DNA of 64,000 nucleotides, taken from Panaeolus papilionaceus (taxonomy: Eukaryota > Basidiomycota > Agaricomycetes > Agaricales). Location of the stretch: NCBI GenBank assembly GCA_015501605.1, contig JADNRZ010000003.1, forward strand, positions 2,418,001-2,482,000, given 5' to 3'. The notes below the pieces were generated by a model. That model was not told the DNA's origin, made no database searches, and worked only from the letters and a program-made list of their open reading frames with translations. Each line of letters opens with the position of its first letter. The first letter of the stretch is position 1. A program made the translations under genes and the position numbers. Positions 1-11,450 of this stretch are shown here, in pieces.

Positions 1-1945
1 AGCCCACTTCTCAGCACTTGCGCCCACTCTTGGGAACCCTATCCCCCCCACCGCTCCTTCAAGGGGTGGTCGCGGTGTGGTTTTCCGGGAGCGCAGTGGA
101 CGAGGCGGTAGACGTGGAAGCTAAGGGATTTGCTGGGGCAGCAAATCTAGATGGGGAGATAGTGTCAGGGGATCTGTCACAGAACCCCCACCCTGGCGCG
201 GTTATGGTGCACAGCCTGGTCATCATCTCTAGATCACTGTACAGCCGCCCGTTGCATCATTGATACCCCTGTCGTAGTGCGCAGCCTCCTTTCCTGATTG
301 TTTCGTCACCATCATTTGATATCGCATAGCCTTAGCCTATTCTTAGATTTAGTGCACAGCATACCGGTAGATAGTTTATCCGATGTAGTATATAGGCCAG
401 TGGGGATCAGGATGATTCCTCACTCGATTATCAACTTGGCTTCTGGGCATTCCTATCCCTTACAGACATCGTCAGCTGGTTCCCAAGAATTCCAACCAGC
501 ATCGTATCCTTCCCATTTGATCAGGTATCAAAGTTTGCCTCTGATGAACTTGCTGTTCAAAATCTTCTCCACAACAAACTCTTCAACATTGTCCACAAGC
601 ACAGGAGGTGGGGGTAGCTTGGCTCTTCGACCAGAGATGGGGTCATAAGGAGCAGGAGTGAGTCTGACAACATGGAAGACTGGATGGATGCAGGAGAGGG
701 ATTTAGGAAGCTGAAGACGGTAGGCATTCTTTCCAACACTAGAAATGACTGGGTAAGGACCAACTTGCTTGTGGGAGAGCTTCTTGGATGGCCAAGTGGT
801 TTGGATGTCTGAAGCATCAAGGTAGACACAATCTCCAGGCTTGATCTCAGGAGCCTTGGTGCAACGCCAGTTGTAGTACCTAGCCATGTCCTCCTTAGCA
901 GCTGCTAAGGCAGCACATGCTTCCTCAAGAGCAGTCTTCATCCTATCAGTGAACTCATTCACAGTCTCCATCCAGGAGGGAGGAAGAGGTTCAAAGCCCA
1001 TGTGAGGATGCTGACCAGAGTCTAGAAGGAAGGGAGTCTGCTGGGTGGAGGAGTGGACATGGTTGTTGTAGGCAAACTCAGCCATGGAAAGGATGTTGTA
1101 CCAGTTGTCCTGTTGCTCAGAGATGTAGAGCCTGAGGTATTGTTCCAACTCCTGGTTGACATGCTCAGTCTGCCCATCAGTTTGAGGGTGATAGGCAGTG
1201 CTACAAGCTGGCTCAATCCCAAGCAGCCTGTAGAGTTCAGTAGTGAACTCTGCAATGAAATGTGGACTGCGATCAGAGACTACCTTGGATGGGAGGCCTT
1301 GGAGTTTCCAGATATGGTCATGATACATGCAGGCAGTGCCTAGGGCAGAGACAGTGGTAGTGGTAGCAGTGAAGTGGGCGCATTTGGAAAGGGAGTCAAC
1401 AACAACCATGATGGCATCATAACCATTAGACTCTGGAAGCTCAACAATGAAGTCCACACTGATATGGTCCCAACGGTGGTCAGGAACGGCAAGGGGCTCA
1501 AGCTCTCCAAGGGGTTGCTGCCTGATGGTCTTGGTCCTAAGACACATGTCACAGGTGCTGGTGTAGAGTCCAATGAACTTAGACATGCGTGGCCACCAGT
1601 AGTTCCTAGACACAAGCTCCAAGGTCTTCCAACGTCCAGGGTGTCCAGCAAGAGTGGAGTCATGACAGAGAGCCACAATGCAACGACGAAGATCACCACC
1701 TGGTGGAACATAGAGCTTTCCACAGAAGTAGATAAGACCATCAGCTTCATCCCACTCTGAGGAGCGAAGAGACTGGGATCCAGTCTTTCTGAGCGCCTTG
1801 ACTGCCTTGGCCACAGTGTCCTCAAGATCAGAGGCCTCCTTGGAATGTCGACAGATCTCACAAACCAGAGAGTGTTCCTGTACAACAAATTCCAGACCTT
1901 CTAGTGCATGAATTGCAAACATCCCTGGGGTGAGGAGAGTGATGT
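1..1945 (-). mobile_element. Older Ty3/gypsy chromovirus fragment
   Basis: Remnant of an LTR retrotransposon read on the minus strand. It holds the integrase and chromodomain end of a Ty3-type pol gene, plus unassigned downstream sequence at 1-440. The upstream side (reverse transcriptase, protease, gag) is missing because the fragment is cut at 1945 by the LTR of a second element. The reading frame runs out of that LTR straight into integrase, so a long apparent ORF starts inside the LTR. No LTR of this element is visible. No intact gene is seen in 1-440. Confidence 0.75.
450..1945 (-). pseudogene. Ty3-type integrase plus broken chromodomain (pol 3' remnant)
   Basis: This is the C-terminal part of a Ty3/gypsy polyprotein. 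Visible parts in order are an HHCC zinc-binding segment (CHDSTLAGHPG then CDMCLRT), and an integrase core with the aspartates in SVDFIVELPES and VSDRSPHF and the glutamate in QTDGQTEHVNQE. A Pro-rich linker follows, then a chromodomain (YLIKWEGYDAGWNSWEPADD). The chromodomain is interrupted: a TGA lies just before YLIKWEGY (near 527) and a TAG follows DDVCKG. The DDE triad is present, but the protein cannot be made as one chain, and everything upstream of the HHCC segment is gone. The family assignment is firm from motifs. The fragment is probably inactive. Confidence 0.8.
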
Positions 1946-2537
1946 TGTTACGGTTGACTTGTTCAGCGCGTACGAGTCCGGCTGTAGAGTCAACAAGAAC
2001 GAAGTTCGAAGGTAAAGTCGAGTTGGATGTTGGCGAGTTATGTTTGAGTTTCAAGAGTATCTAACTAAGAATGCCACTTCGAGTGATCGTTCGATGGTAT
2101 TGTCTTAGCAGAGAGCGAGTAAAAGAAGTCCAGTAGAAGTTATCGTTCTATTGTAGTTAAAGAACTAGCTAAAGAACATAGGGTATAGTACTGGGGTTTA
2201 TATACGTAATGCTAATGGTCCGTGCGCAGTACAAGAGGTCTGTGCGTAAGATAAATAAGAGTCAGAAGACGGGGTAAAGGAGTCATAATGGAACGTGTAT
2301 GGGAATAGAGTAAAGAGCGAGTCATAAATGTGGGAGAGGCATGAGTCAGAAAATGGAATAGGGTGTGGGGCGACAGCGGAATGAAAGTGGAGTGATAAGA
2401 GAAAAGATAAGAAGATAAGACGAGCTACAAGTACAAAGAAAGATGATAGTACATGAAGATAAGATAATAGTCCAGATAAGATGACAAAAGGATAGGGGCA
2501 TGAAGATAAGACGAGCGATAAAAGATAAAGCGTAACA
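1946..2537 (-). repeat. 3' LTR of chromovirus
   Basis: 592-bp terminal repeat with TGTTAC/GTAACA ends, matching 9325-9901 along its length with scattered differences. In element orientation it is the downstream LTR, and the polypurine tract lies immediately to its right. Confidence 0.88.
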
Positions 2538-2550
2538 TTACCCCCTTTTT
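2538..2550 (-). other. Polypurine tract of chromovirus
   Basis: On the minus strand this reads AAAAAGGGGGTAA directly before the LTR start. It is the expected plus-strand primer site for reverse transcription, and it fixes the orientation of the element. Confidence 0.75.
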
Positions 2551-2568
2551 AAGGCTGATTGACCACAA

Positions 2569-3771
2569 TCAGGTGTTGATGTTGTGGATGGCTTCATCAC
2601 ACATGTCGTCGTCGTAGTCGGAGAAATCATAGGCCCAAGTGCTGTCTTCGTTGGTACTGCTTTTTGGAGTCCATTGCTTGCTTGGTTTGTCGTCGGTCCA
2701 AGTAGTATCCCAAGCGTTATTCCTTCCCCAAGGGTTGGAAGATCTCGACGAGGTCTTCTTATTCTTGCCTTTGTTGATCGACGAAGGAGATTTCTTGGGG
2801 CAAGTGTTTGCGAGATGATTGGGGGCGTATCTCTTGCAGTGGGGACAGCGATATTTCGGGCAGTTTTGTCGAAAGTGGTTCTCCGAGTTGGGACAGGAAC
2901 GGCATAAGTCTTGTCCTCGTTTCATTAAGCTGAGGACATGGCAGCGGGTAGTGAAGTCGAGGCCGTCGAACATTTTGTCGAGGGGTCGTTGAGCAAGATT
3001 TTCTAGCGTTGGGAAATGGTTTTGTTGATAGGAGTAGTCGTATAGGAATGTTTTGTCGCGTTTGAAGGTGTAGAGGTCGTTGGGTTTGTAGTGGGCATAT
3101 TTTGCTCTTTGGGCAATGACGAGTTGCATGAGTCGGTCGCGGCAGACTGGGTTATTGAAATGTTCGGCACAGAACGACTCGAATTGAGAGCAACCAATAT
3201 TCCAGTAGGTTGTGGCGGCTTTTTCGTGAGCGTTGATGGCTGCGTACAACTTTAGGACTTGTTCACGGGTTTGAGCGATATGACTGTCCATGGTACGGAT
3301 TGGGGAGAGTAGGGCATCATTGAAGGGGAGAGTCCAGGCGAGGGCTTCGTAGTCCTCTGAGTCGCGGAAGATATTGACGAATTCGTCGAAGGAGATGGAG
3401 GTACGGTCGTGGGTGGTGCTTGGGGATTCTTTAGGAGTTTCCCAAGCGGAGGCGTCGTTGGGGTTGAGGGCGGCGTTGGTGGTGATGGTGTGAGCAGTGA
3501 CAAGTGTTTTAAGGACGTCATTGAGGCCTTGGATTTCGGGGATCTTGGTTTCAGATGCCTTTGCTTCTTCTTCGAGGATGCGTCCTCGTTGTTTTGCTTC
3601 GGCGATGAGGGTTTTGGTGCGGGCGATGAATTCGGAGTCAGACATGGATTGCGGAAAGACAGGAGAAGCAACGGTGGGAGGATCGGAAAATGATCCTTGA
3701 GCAGGGGAAGTGATACGAACGGTCTTGGGGGCGATGGAGGATGAAGAGGTAGAGGCAGAGTTGGGAGTCAT
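2569..3771 (-). CDS. Third ORF of chromovirus, zinc-knuckle protein
   Basis: An intact ORF of about 400 residues lies downstream of pol, at the position where some retroelements carry env. I chose the ATG at 3771 because it lies 53 bp after the pol stop. An upstream in-frame ATG at 4083 would overlap the chromodomain in another frame. The N-terminus is Ser/Thr-rich, the middle is helical and charged, and around residues 285-325 there are two Cys/His knuckles. These are CRSCPNSENHFRQNC (C-X2-C-X5-H-X4-C) and CPHCKRYAPNHLANTC (C-X2-C-X6-H-X4-C). Both have longer spacing than the usual C-X2-C-X4-H-X4-C. The C-terminus is Lys/Ser- then Trp/Asp-rich. There is no signal peptide or membrane segment, so it is not a typical envelope protein. 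A nucleic-acid-binding role is inferred. It has no in-frame stop, unlike gag and pol of the same element. Confidence 0.7.
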   Translation of the reverse strand: MTPNSASTSSSSIAPKTVRITSPAQGSFSDPPTVASPVFPQSMSDSEFIARTKTLIAEAKQRGRILEEEAKASETKIPEIQGLNDVLKTLVTAHTITTNAALNPNDASAWETPKESPSTTHDRTSISFDEFVNIFRDSEDYEALAWTLPFNDALLSPIRTMDSHIAQTREQVLKLYAAINAHEKAATTYWNIGCSQFESFCAEHFNNPVCRDRLMQLVIAQRAKYAHYKPNDLYTFKRDKTFLYDYSYQQNHFPTLENLAQRPLDKMFDGLDFTTRCHVLSLMKRGQDLCRSCPNSENHFRQNCPKYRCPHCKRYAPNHLANTCPKKSPSSINKGKNKKTSSRSSNPWGRNNAWDTTWTDDKPSKQWTPKSSTNEDSTWAYDFSDYDDDMCDEAIHNINT

Positions 3772-3823
3772 AGTGAAGCTAGTTGTTGTTTGCTGTTGAA
3801 AGAGCGGGTTTTGTTGGAGAATT

Positions 3824-6800
3824 TTAGATGAGTTTGCGTCTTCTTTTATAAGCGGAAAGGATATCAGGGGCGTTGACAAGGTTAGCTTCTGGTTCCCATG
3901 AATTATGAAATGGTGGGAAGCCTTTCCACGATACCATATATTCCCGGTTGGGTGGTTTTCCCCGATGGTGGAGAATAGATTCAACTTCGTATTCTTCTTC
4001 TCCGCTGATAAGGTCAGGCGGTGGTTCTGGGAAATTCGGACCGTGTTCTGGGGTTTCGTGGTAAGGGGTGAGAAGGTTGGCATGGAAGACGTCGTGGATT
4101 TTCCAATAGAAAGGGAGTCGGAGTCTATAAGTGACAGGTCCTAAGACTTCGGAGATTGGAAATGGTCCTTGACGTTTGGAGGAAATTTTCTTATTGGTAC
4201 CAAGTCGGAGGTTCTTCGCTTCTAGCCATACTTGTTGTCCGAGTTTGAAGGGCGTGTGAGGGTTCTTGCTGCAGATAATCATGCGGTTTCTGGCGTGGGT
4301 GTGAGCCGCGATTGCTTCTTGACGCATTTGGACCAGGGTTCCAAGTTTGTCTTCTACGGAAGGGTGAATGGAATGTTCGAAGGCGATCGGAATTTGAGTG
4401 GGTTTGGTTCCTAGAATGAGTTCAAATGGGGTGTATTGGCGATCGGAATGTCGGCGGTTATTGTGTGTAAATTCGAGGATAGGGAGTGCGTCGACCCAGT
4501 TTTCTGGGTTAGAGATACAGTAAATGGAGAGGTAAGTTTCGATTTCTTGGTTGTAACGTTCGGTGGTGCCGTCAGTCTGTGGATGATAAGCGGTAGAGAG
4601 TTTGGATTCGATTTCGAGGAGTTTTAGGAGTTCTTTGAAGGCGTGGGATGCGAATCTAGGGTCTCGGTCAGAAGTAATGGAGTCTGGTAATCCGAAACGT
4701 TTGTAGAGGTTGTCGAGTAGGAGTTTAGCGACGCCTTCTGAATTGATCGTTTTCGTGCAAGGTAGCAAAATTACCCCCTTCGTTAGGCCGTGGTCCACCA
4801 CGGAAAGAATGGAGTCAAATCCTTTCGATGGAGGAAGGTCGGTGATAAGATCCATGGATGTTTGGGCAAAGGGTTTAAGGGATTTCGGTGGCTCTATCGG
4901 AACTAGAGTGGGTCGTGTGGGGTTTCGGTTGATTTTGAACTGCTGGCAGGTGGCGCATCCTTTGACGTATGACTTGATGAATAGTCGCATTCCGGGCCAC
5001 CAATGCGTGGCAGAGATAGAGTTGAACGTTTCTAACTCTCCCGGGTGTCCAGCGGAAATGGTGTCGTGGAAATGGCGAACAATGGAGCGGCGAAGTTCGT
5101 TATCTTTAGGGACGTAAACTTTTTCTTTGTAGAAGAGAAGTTTCCCATAGTCGCCTTCTTCGTAGGACCAATCATTGAGGGAGGTTCCTGAAGGTACGTT
5201 TTTGTCGGATAACAATAGTTCTATCGCTTTTGTGGCATCTTTGTCTAGAGATTTGGCAGTAGCGATTCTTTCTTGAAGTTCGAGGTCAATGAGGTTGACG
5301 AATAGGGAGTCAGGGAGTACAGTGATGTCGGTGTTTTCTTCATTATCTCCTTCTGGGACAAGGTCAGGTCAGCGAGAGAGTGCGTCAGATTGAATCATTT
5401 TATCTCCTGGGGTGTGGACGAGGTTAAGGTCGTATTCAGATAGGATTAAGAACCATCGCGCTTGTCGTCCATTGAGTTTCTGAGGGGAGCGCCAATAGGT
5501 GAGGTTCTTGTGATTGGAGAGGATAGTTGTCGTGTGAGGGGATCCCAGGATGTAATGTTTCCATTCTTCGATGGTGTGGATAATTCCGAGAAGTTCGCGA
5601 TCGAAGATTTGATAGTTCTGTTCGGCAGGGGAAAATGATTGGGAAAGGAAGCAGACGGGGTGGCGTTTTCCGTTGGTGTCGGTCTGGGTCAGGATGGCTC
5701 CATAGGCATACTGGGAGGCGTCGGATTCTATTTGGAAGGGTCAGTCGAGGTCGGGCATGGCTAATACAGGTTCTTGGGAGAATCTTTCTTTCAGGTTGTC
5801 AAATGCAGTTTGTTGAGCTTCTCCCCATTCGAAGGGGCGTTCTTTCCTAAGAAGGTCATTTAAGGGTCTGGCGACATCGGAGTAATGTCGTATGAATTTT
5901 CGGTAGAAGTTGCCAAAGCCTAAGAACGATCGGACTTGCTTGAGGGTCTTGGGAGCAGGCCATTCTCTAATTCCAGCGAGTTTCGAGGGGTCCATGGAGA
6001 TCTTGTTGTGTTCGATGATAAATCCTAGGTAGGCGACGCTGGTTTTGGCGAATTTGCATTTTTCAGGTTTCAAGTAAAGGTCGTTGTCTTTCATGATCTG
6101 GAGTACTTCTTTAGTATATTGTTCGAGGTCTTCTTTGTTGGTGGCATAGATAAGGATGTCGTCCATGTAGATGATCACATAGCCCTTGTCGATCTGCTTG
6201 ATGAAGATGTTGTCCATCATCGATTGGAACGTAGCAGGTGAATTACAGAGACCAAAGAACATGACCAACGGTTTGAAAAGTCCGAACTTGGTCTTGAAGG
6301 CGGCTTTCCATTCGTCTCCTTCCTTGATGCGGATATTGTTGTAACCCCACCGGACGTCAAGCTTGGTGAAGTATTTGGCGCCTTTGAGTTTATCCATGAG
6401 GTCGGTAACAAGAGGTAATGGGTAAGCGTTTTTGACAGTTCCTTCGTTCAAGTGGCGATAATCTTGGCAAGGGCGGAGTTTGGAGTTGGCGTCTTTCTTC
6501 GGTACGTAGAAGAATCCCGAAGCTTGGGGGGAGTCGCTAGGGCGGATCGTTCCTTTTTTGAGGTGTTCGTCGATAAATTCCTTAGTTGCTCTTTCCTGTT
6601 CTGGGTTGAGCAGATAAACTTTAGATGATTTTTCGACGAAATCGGGTTTAAGCTTGATCTCGTGGTCCCAAGGTTTATGAGCAGGCAGAGTGTCAGATGC
6701 CTCTTCGGAGAACACGGAGATCCAGGGATGATATTGCGGAGGAACGATATCGAGAGGATCGGAAGATTCTCGTTTCTTGTCAAATTTCTGAGCGAATGCT

Positions 6801-7456
6801 TGGGAATGGGTCAGGGTGGCGTGGATCCAGGTTTCTTGGGTTTCTTCGGCGAATCCTTCCTTCATAAAAGAGGTTACGCGGTCATCGGTTGTTGTTTCAA
6901 GGGTGTTAGTTCGGTTGGTGGTCATATTCTTCCCCAGCATGAGCCTTACATGGGATTCTAGTGCAGCGATCGTGGTTTCGTCCAGGATGGCGGCGTCGGT
7001 CGGATACCAGTCTGGTATTTTGTTCCAGGTTTCTATTCGGTGGATCTCCTGATCCGTTTCTTCTTCTATGGAAGTTCTCCAGTTAAATGAGGCCATCTTC
7101 CAGTCGATGTCAGGGTTCATTTCTTGCAGCCACGGCAGTCCTAATATCATTTTCTGCCGTCCTAGTCCAGTCACTAGGAATTCCGTTCTTCTGATCTTTC
7201 CGTAGATCGTAATATCGAGGGTTGTCTTGCTGGTAATTGTTCCAGTCTTGTTCGGGGTTCCGTCAATGTTTCGGACTTGTATGGGGGTGTCAAGGGGTGT
7301 TAAGGGCAAATGATGGGATTGGGCAAATGATTGGTCGATGAAGATTCCTGAGGCTCCGGAATCAAGAAGTGCATGGATAGAAAGGGGTTCGGCGGTTCTC
7401 TGAAATTCACACGAGATAGTCACAGGGACAGAAATAGTTTCATTGTGAGCTATCAA
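3824..7456 (-). pseudogene. Pol polyprotein (PR-RT-RH-IN-chromodomain) with two stops
   Basis: Ty3-type Pol. From the ATG at 7456 the order is an aspartic protease (LLDSGASG near residue 32), reverse transcriptase with IIYMDDILIY (near residue 430), an RNase H/connection region, and a zinc-binding HHCC segment (HFHDTISAGHPG, CATCQQF). Next comes an integrase core (D in SMDLITDLPPS, D in TSDRDPRF, E in QTDGTTERYNQE), then a chromodomain (YEVESIL...YMVSWKGFP...NSWEP) ending at 3824. Two TGA codons break it, at 5741-5743 (after PDLD, where related proteins usually have Trp) and at 5369-5371 (after ALSR, probably a former CGA Arg). Apart from those two points the frame is open throughout, so inactivation looks recent. 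Confidence 0.88.
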
Positions 7457-7503
7457 AGTGGAACATACAGATATATAAGGGTCTGACGTTGAGGCAGGGC
7501 CCT

Positions 7504-9042
7504 TTAGGCAAAATCCTGTTCTTGCATTTCGGAGGTGAAGGTGGTGTGTTCTTCTTCATTTAATTCGCTGTAGATGGCACGGATGTGCTTGACAAATTCT
7601 TTCGGGTCTTTAGCATACGAGTTGTTGGCATAGTTGTTCGGGGTCGTCCCAGTTCTTCCTCCCGGTCCTCCAGGTCTAGCGCCTGGTCCTCCGGTTGAGG
7701 GTGTTCCATAGTTCTGTTGGTATCCTTGGTTTCCAGTGTTTCGGGTCGGGCAGTCGCGGGCAATGTGTCCTGGTTGGTGGCATTTGAAGCATTCTCCTTT
7801 CTTGACGTGTTCGAGGCGTTCGATTTCTGTGAGATTAATTTGTCTAGGTCAGGCGAAATTAAATCCCATCTGGTTGGAAGTAAAGCGGCGAGGTGCGGAG
7901 TTCTTGGGAACGAAGGGGTTGGTTTCCCTCCAGATCGCATCTGCTTCAGCTGCTCGGTCCATCCATTCTTGAAGGGTAATAGGAGGATCGTGGTTGGTGC
8001 GGAGTTTGTTACTGATTGCGGTTTTGAGGGATCGGCGATACATCCTAACGATCTTCTTCTCATTTTCTCCAATAGGTTGACCTCTTGGGGTTCGGGGAAA
8101 TGTGTAACCTGAAAGGGTCATCAGGTTTTTAAATGCTGTATTATGTGCTTCGACTGTTCCGGTTTGTTTGAGGTCTTGGAGGCGATTGTCAGCTTGATCT
8201 TCTTCAAGGAGGATTCCAAAGTCTTGTTCAAGCTTGTTGATAAAAGCTTGGAATGTTCCATAAGTGATTGGGGTACTAGTGCGTCTAGCGGTGTTAAAAG
8301 CTTCCATGAGAAAGACTTTCTTCCAGTCCATGGCTTCTCGGTCTCCTTTCTCTCCCTCACCGAATTGGGAAAGAACATAAGCGATCTTTCGTTCGTCGGT
8401 ATCATAGATGTGTCCATTGATGAAGAGATAGTTGTAGCATTGGGTGAGAAAATCATGGAGTTTGGAGCGATTTCCGGTGAATAGTTCTGGAGCTCCAATC
8501 AATAGTTCTTTCTGACTGCACGCTGGTATTGGTGCTGGGATGACAATGTTTTGTGGTGGGTTTCCTCCTGGTGGATTGGGTCCTCCACCACCTCCTCCTC
8601 CAGGTGGTGGTGGTCCTCCTCCTGCTCCTCCTCCTCCTCCTGTTGGTGGGAGTGGAGCGCCTCCTGGTCTTGCTGGGCCTCCTCCCCCTCCTCCCGGGGG
8701 TGGTGGTGGCGATGGTCCAGGTCTTCCTGGTCCTGGTCCTGAGGTTCCGGATCCTCCGGGCATTATTCCGGATGGTTCTCCTGGCGGGCTATCGGGTTCC
8801 TTCTTCTTTCCTCTGTTGGTATCTTCTGGTTGGTAGCCCCATTCTCCTGGTTTCGGTATGTAGGGTTCTCCTACTGAGAAGTCGCCACTTGCTGATCTCT
8901 TGAAGACGCTTCCTGCGATATCTCCCATGGAAGTTGACATGTTTTCGATGTATCCGGAGATTTCGTGAGAGAAGACAGGAGTTCTGTTGATAGTAAGGTC
9001 TTGTGGTATTTCTGGCGTCTGGGTTCGTTCTTCTTGGCCCAC
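7504..9042 (-). pseudogene. Gag polyprotein with one in-frame stop
   Basis: Ty3-type Gag. The N-terminus is followed by a long Gly/Pro-rich low-complexity tract (residues about 85-165), then a helical gag domain (ELFTGNRSKLHDFLTQC onward). A canonical zinc knuckle, CFKCHQPGHIARDC (C-X2-C-X4-H-X4-C), lies near 7755-7800. A TGA after GFNFA at about 7852 separates the gag domain from the knuckle, and the frame then stays open to the TAA at 7504. The likely ancestral codon is CGA. The pol ATG lies 48 bp downstream of the gag stop. Plus-strand ORFs over the Gly/Pro tract are antisense artefacts. Confidence 0.82.
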
Positions 9043-9324
9043 TGGCGTTTCGGGCAGCTCAGTGGTCGTTCCGAGTTCGTCGATGGCTGTTATCGAGGTT
9101 TCTTCTTCGGGACGTTCTTCTTCCTTATCTGGGGATCTGGGTGTCGATCTAAGTCCGCGTCTCTGGGTAACTCCGGTGGTTAAGGATGGGGTTCTGACTA
9201 TGCTTGAAGTCGATCCTGATCTGAGTCATCCAGGTCTGGTTGCTTTCGTGGGTGCTGTCTTGAGTATTGGTGGGGACTGTCAACGTCAACGACGGACAGT
9301 ATATGTGGAGATAGCTAGTTCTTT

Positions 9325-9901
9325 TGTTACGGTTGACTTGTTCAGTGCGTACGAGTCCAGCCATAGAGTCAACAAGAACGAAGTTTGAAGGCGAAGTCGG
9401 AGTCGGTTCGGTGAGTTACGTTAGAGTTCAAGGGTATCTAACTAAGAATGCCACTTCGAGTGATCGCTCGATGGTATTGTCTTAGCAGAGAGCAAGTAAA
9501 AGAAGTCCAGTAGAAGTTATCGTTCTATTGTAGTTAAAGAACTAGCTAAAGAACATAGGGTATAGTACCAGGGTTTATATACATAATGCTAATGGTCTGT
9601 GCGCAATACAAGAGGTCTGTGCACAAAGTGAATAAGAGTCAGAAGACGGGGTAAAGGAGTCATAATGGATCGTGTATGGGGATATGAAAGAGAACGAGTC
9701 ATAAGAGTGAGAACGATAAGTAAGAAAATGAGTCAGAGATAGGAGTTGGAAGTGGAGTGAGAAAAGAAAAGATAGGAACAATAAGACGAACTATAAGTAC
9801 AAAGAGAGATGATAGTACACGAAGATAAGATAATAGTCCGGATAAGAAGAAAGGGATAGGGGCATGGTGATAAGATAGGCAAGAAAAGATAAACTGTAAC
9901 A
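9325..9901 (-). repeat. 5' LTR of chromovirus
   Basis: 577-bp terminal repeat matching 1946-2537 and bounded by TGTTAC and GTAACA. In element orientation it is the upstream LTR. The sequence just inside it (reverse complement starts AAAAGAACTAGC) does not begin with TGG, so a conventional tRNA primer site is not evident. Confidence 0.88.
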
Positions 9902-10196
9902 TAGGTCCAGGTGCAAGAGAAGAGATGGTGCACAAGGATGGAAGGCGACGACATTCCCATTTGGAGCGACGAGGTAGGCGGGGCAGAGCAGAAGGATCAT
10001 GGAGGGAGGATGGAGAGGAGGGAACCTTGTCTTCATCTGGGAGAGATAGAGTCTCATCAACCAGAGGGGCATACCGATTACAAGAGTTGAGAACGACTTT
10101 AGGACGAGGTAGAGGTGGAGCTTGTGCAGGCATTTGCACAGAGACTTCACTTGTCACAGGCTTTCGTAAGGGGGTGTGAGTGGTGTGAATAGACAA
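9902..10196 (-). pseudogene. Short coding remnant flanking the 5' LTR
   Basis: An open frame from an ATG at 10196 runs into the LTR at 9901. It is Pro/Ser-rich (includes KPVTSEVSV, VVLNSCNRYAPLVDE). It may be part of the older element into which the chromovirus inserted, but I do not recognise a domain, and continuity with the integrase fragment on the other side cannot be shown. Confidence 0.3.
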
Positions 10197-10339
10197 AGGA
10201 CCAGAGGAGGGGTCAAGGAAATGTGAGACAAAAAAGCGGAGGGAGGAGGAGGAGAAGGAGGATCAAGGGGTGTTCCCATGCTCTAGTACCCAAAATGCGA
10301 AATGCAATTGCTCCCTCCACAAGCACAACATTTATGATC

Positions 10340-10985
10340 TGTCTTCAGATCCTGAAAGTAGACATTTGTAGCTTTCTGGTAATATATATATGTATAATAA
10401 AATATAGCTAAAAAGCGGTGCAATTAATGCTGCAATATTTGGGGAGGAGGATTAATTAATTAGTGTGGTGTCCTTAGTGCCTGGAAGCAGATCAGTGATG
10501 CCAATTTCCCAAAAAAGCGAAGCTAATTAATGAGGATTGACGAGATTAAATGGGATCAATGACATCACATTAATATTCCTGATCAGGACGAAGATTTGAT
10601 TTGTAAATAGGGGCTCATTTAATCAATGCACAATAACCAGAGCAGATCTGCTGCTTCTGTGGCCAAATTTGGCAGATTGGACCACATGAATAGATAGATA
10701 TAGTGTATACCTTTCTAATGGTATATATATCCCCCAAATTGGTGCACAAAGCGAAGCAATATTGAGGAAATAATTCTAGCAGGGGAATAGGGGCTAAAAA
10801 AGCGGAAAAAGCAAACCTGATCTGCTGGGTTGCTGGTACAATTTGGCAGATCGAATGGTGGGATCTTATAGAGGTTGTTAATAGCTTTCTAACAATATAT
10901 AGATCACCCAAAATGGTGCCCAGAGCAGTGCAATATGGAGCAGGATACTGTTTGGGCCAAAGATAGGGGCTTTTCAAGTGACCCA
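10340..10985. repeat. Degenerate tandem repeat, unit about 180-200 bp
   Basis: Three diverged units share the order tctgct..., tttggcagat, agctttctaa/tggtaatatata, aaa-tggtgc, gcaatattg/gcaatatgga. The clearest two are 10640-10800 and 10825-10985, and a weaker one covers 10340-10440. No coding potential is seen. The surrounding 10200-12330 otherwise holds nothing I can name. Confidence 0.55.
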
Positions 10986-11149
10986 TGTAAGAAAACATTT
11001 TTATATGGATCGATGGGGATCATATACGGAAGGCTGCGTTCAAAATTTCAGCCCAATAGGAGCAAAAATGAGCATGCTATTCATGATTTATATTATTTTT
11101 TCGATTTATTTTGATTTGTGTCTGGCTCTGAGAGTGTATTTCCTTAATT

Positions 11150-11450
11150 GCTCGCCAACCACTCATCCCCCCACCCCGAAAATACCCATTCCGGGATCCT
11201 GATTTTTTTCTCTACGCCCCCATACCCATATCATATCTATCTGACAACATTTGCCCAACCCCCACCCAGCCAGATAAGCCATCAGCCCCTATCCAGTATC
11301 CCCCCATCCATCCCCCCTATCCCCAACCCCTACCCATCCTCCTACCCCCGGAATATCACCTATTTCACCCCCTATATACCCCTACCCATCCCCCTACCCA
11401 CCCCCCACCCCCGGAAATCCCCCCCATTGCTGACAACAAGCCTACCCCCC
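11150..11450. repeat. C-rich low-complexity tract
   Basis: Runs of CCCC, CCCAACCCC, CCCCTACCCA and similar fill about 300 bp on the plus strand, so the minus strand is G-rich with many G3-G5 runs. It is simple sequence. The ORF across it is a by-product of the missing stop codons. Confidence 0.6.

Larger units (their letters stand above)
1946..9901 (-). mobile_element. Full-length Ty3/gypsy chromovirus with LTRs
   Basis: An LTR retrotransposon in minus orientation. Two direct repeats (1946-2537 and 9325-9901) begin TGTTAC and end GTAACA and enclose gag, pol and a third ORF. A polypurine tract (reverse complement AAAAAGGGGGTAA) abuts the left LTR, as expected for the 3' LTR. Domain order is gag, protease, RT, RNase H, integrase, chromodomain, so it is a chromovirus. 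The 5-bp flanks (gatgt at 1941-1945, taggt at 9902-9906) do not match, so no clean target duplication is visible. Gag and pol carry in-frame TGA codons, and the LTRs differ by scattered substitutions and small indels. It is therefore probably not autonomous now. Confidence 0.9.

Noticed and set aside
1340..1888. Long overlapping ORFs within the integrase fragment
   Set aside because: Alternative frames of the integrase sequence; the true frame carries HHCC and DDE motifs.
8540..8903. Plus-strand Gly/Pro, Trp/Ser and Leu/Val-rich ORFs
   Set aside because: They are antisense to the Gly/Pro-rich tract of Gag and have no domain.
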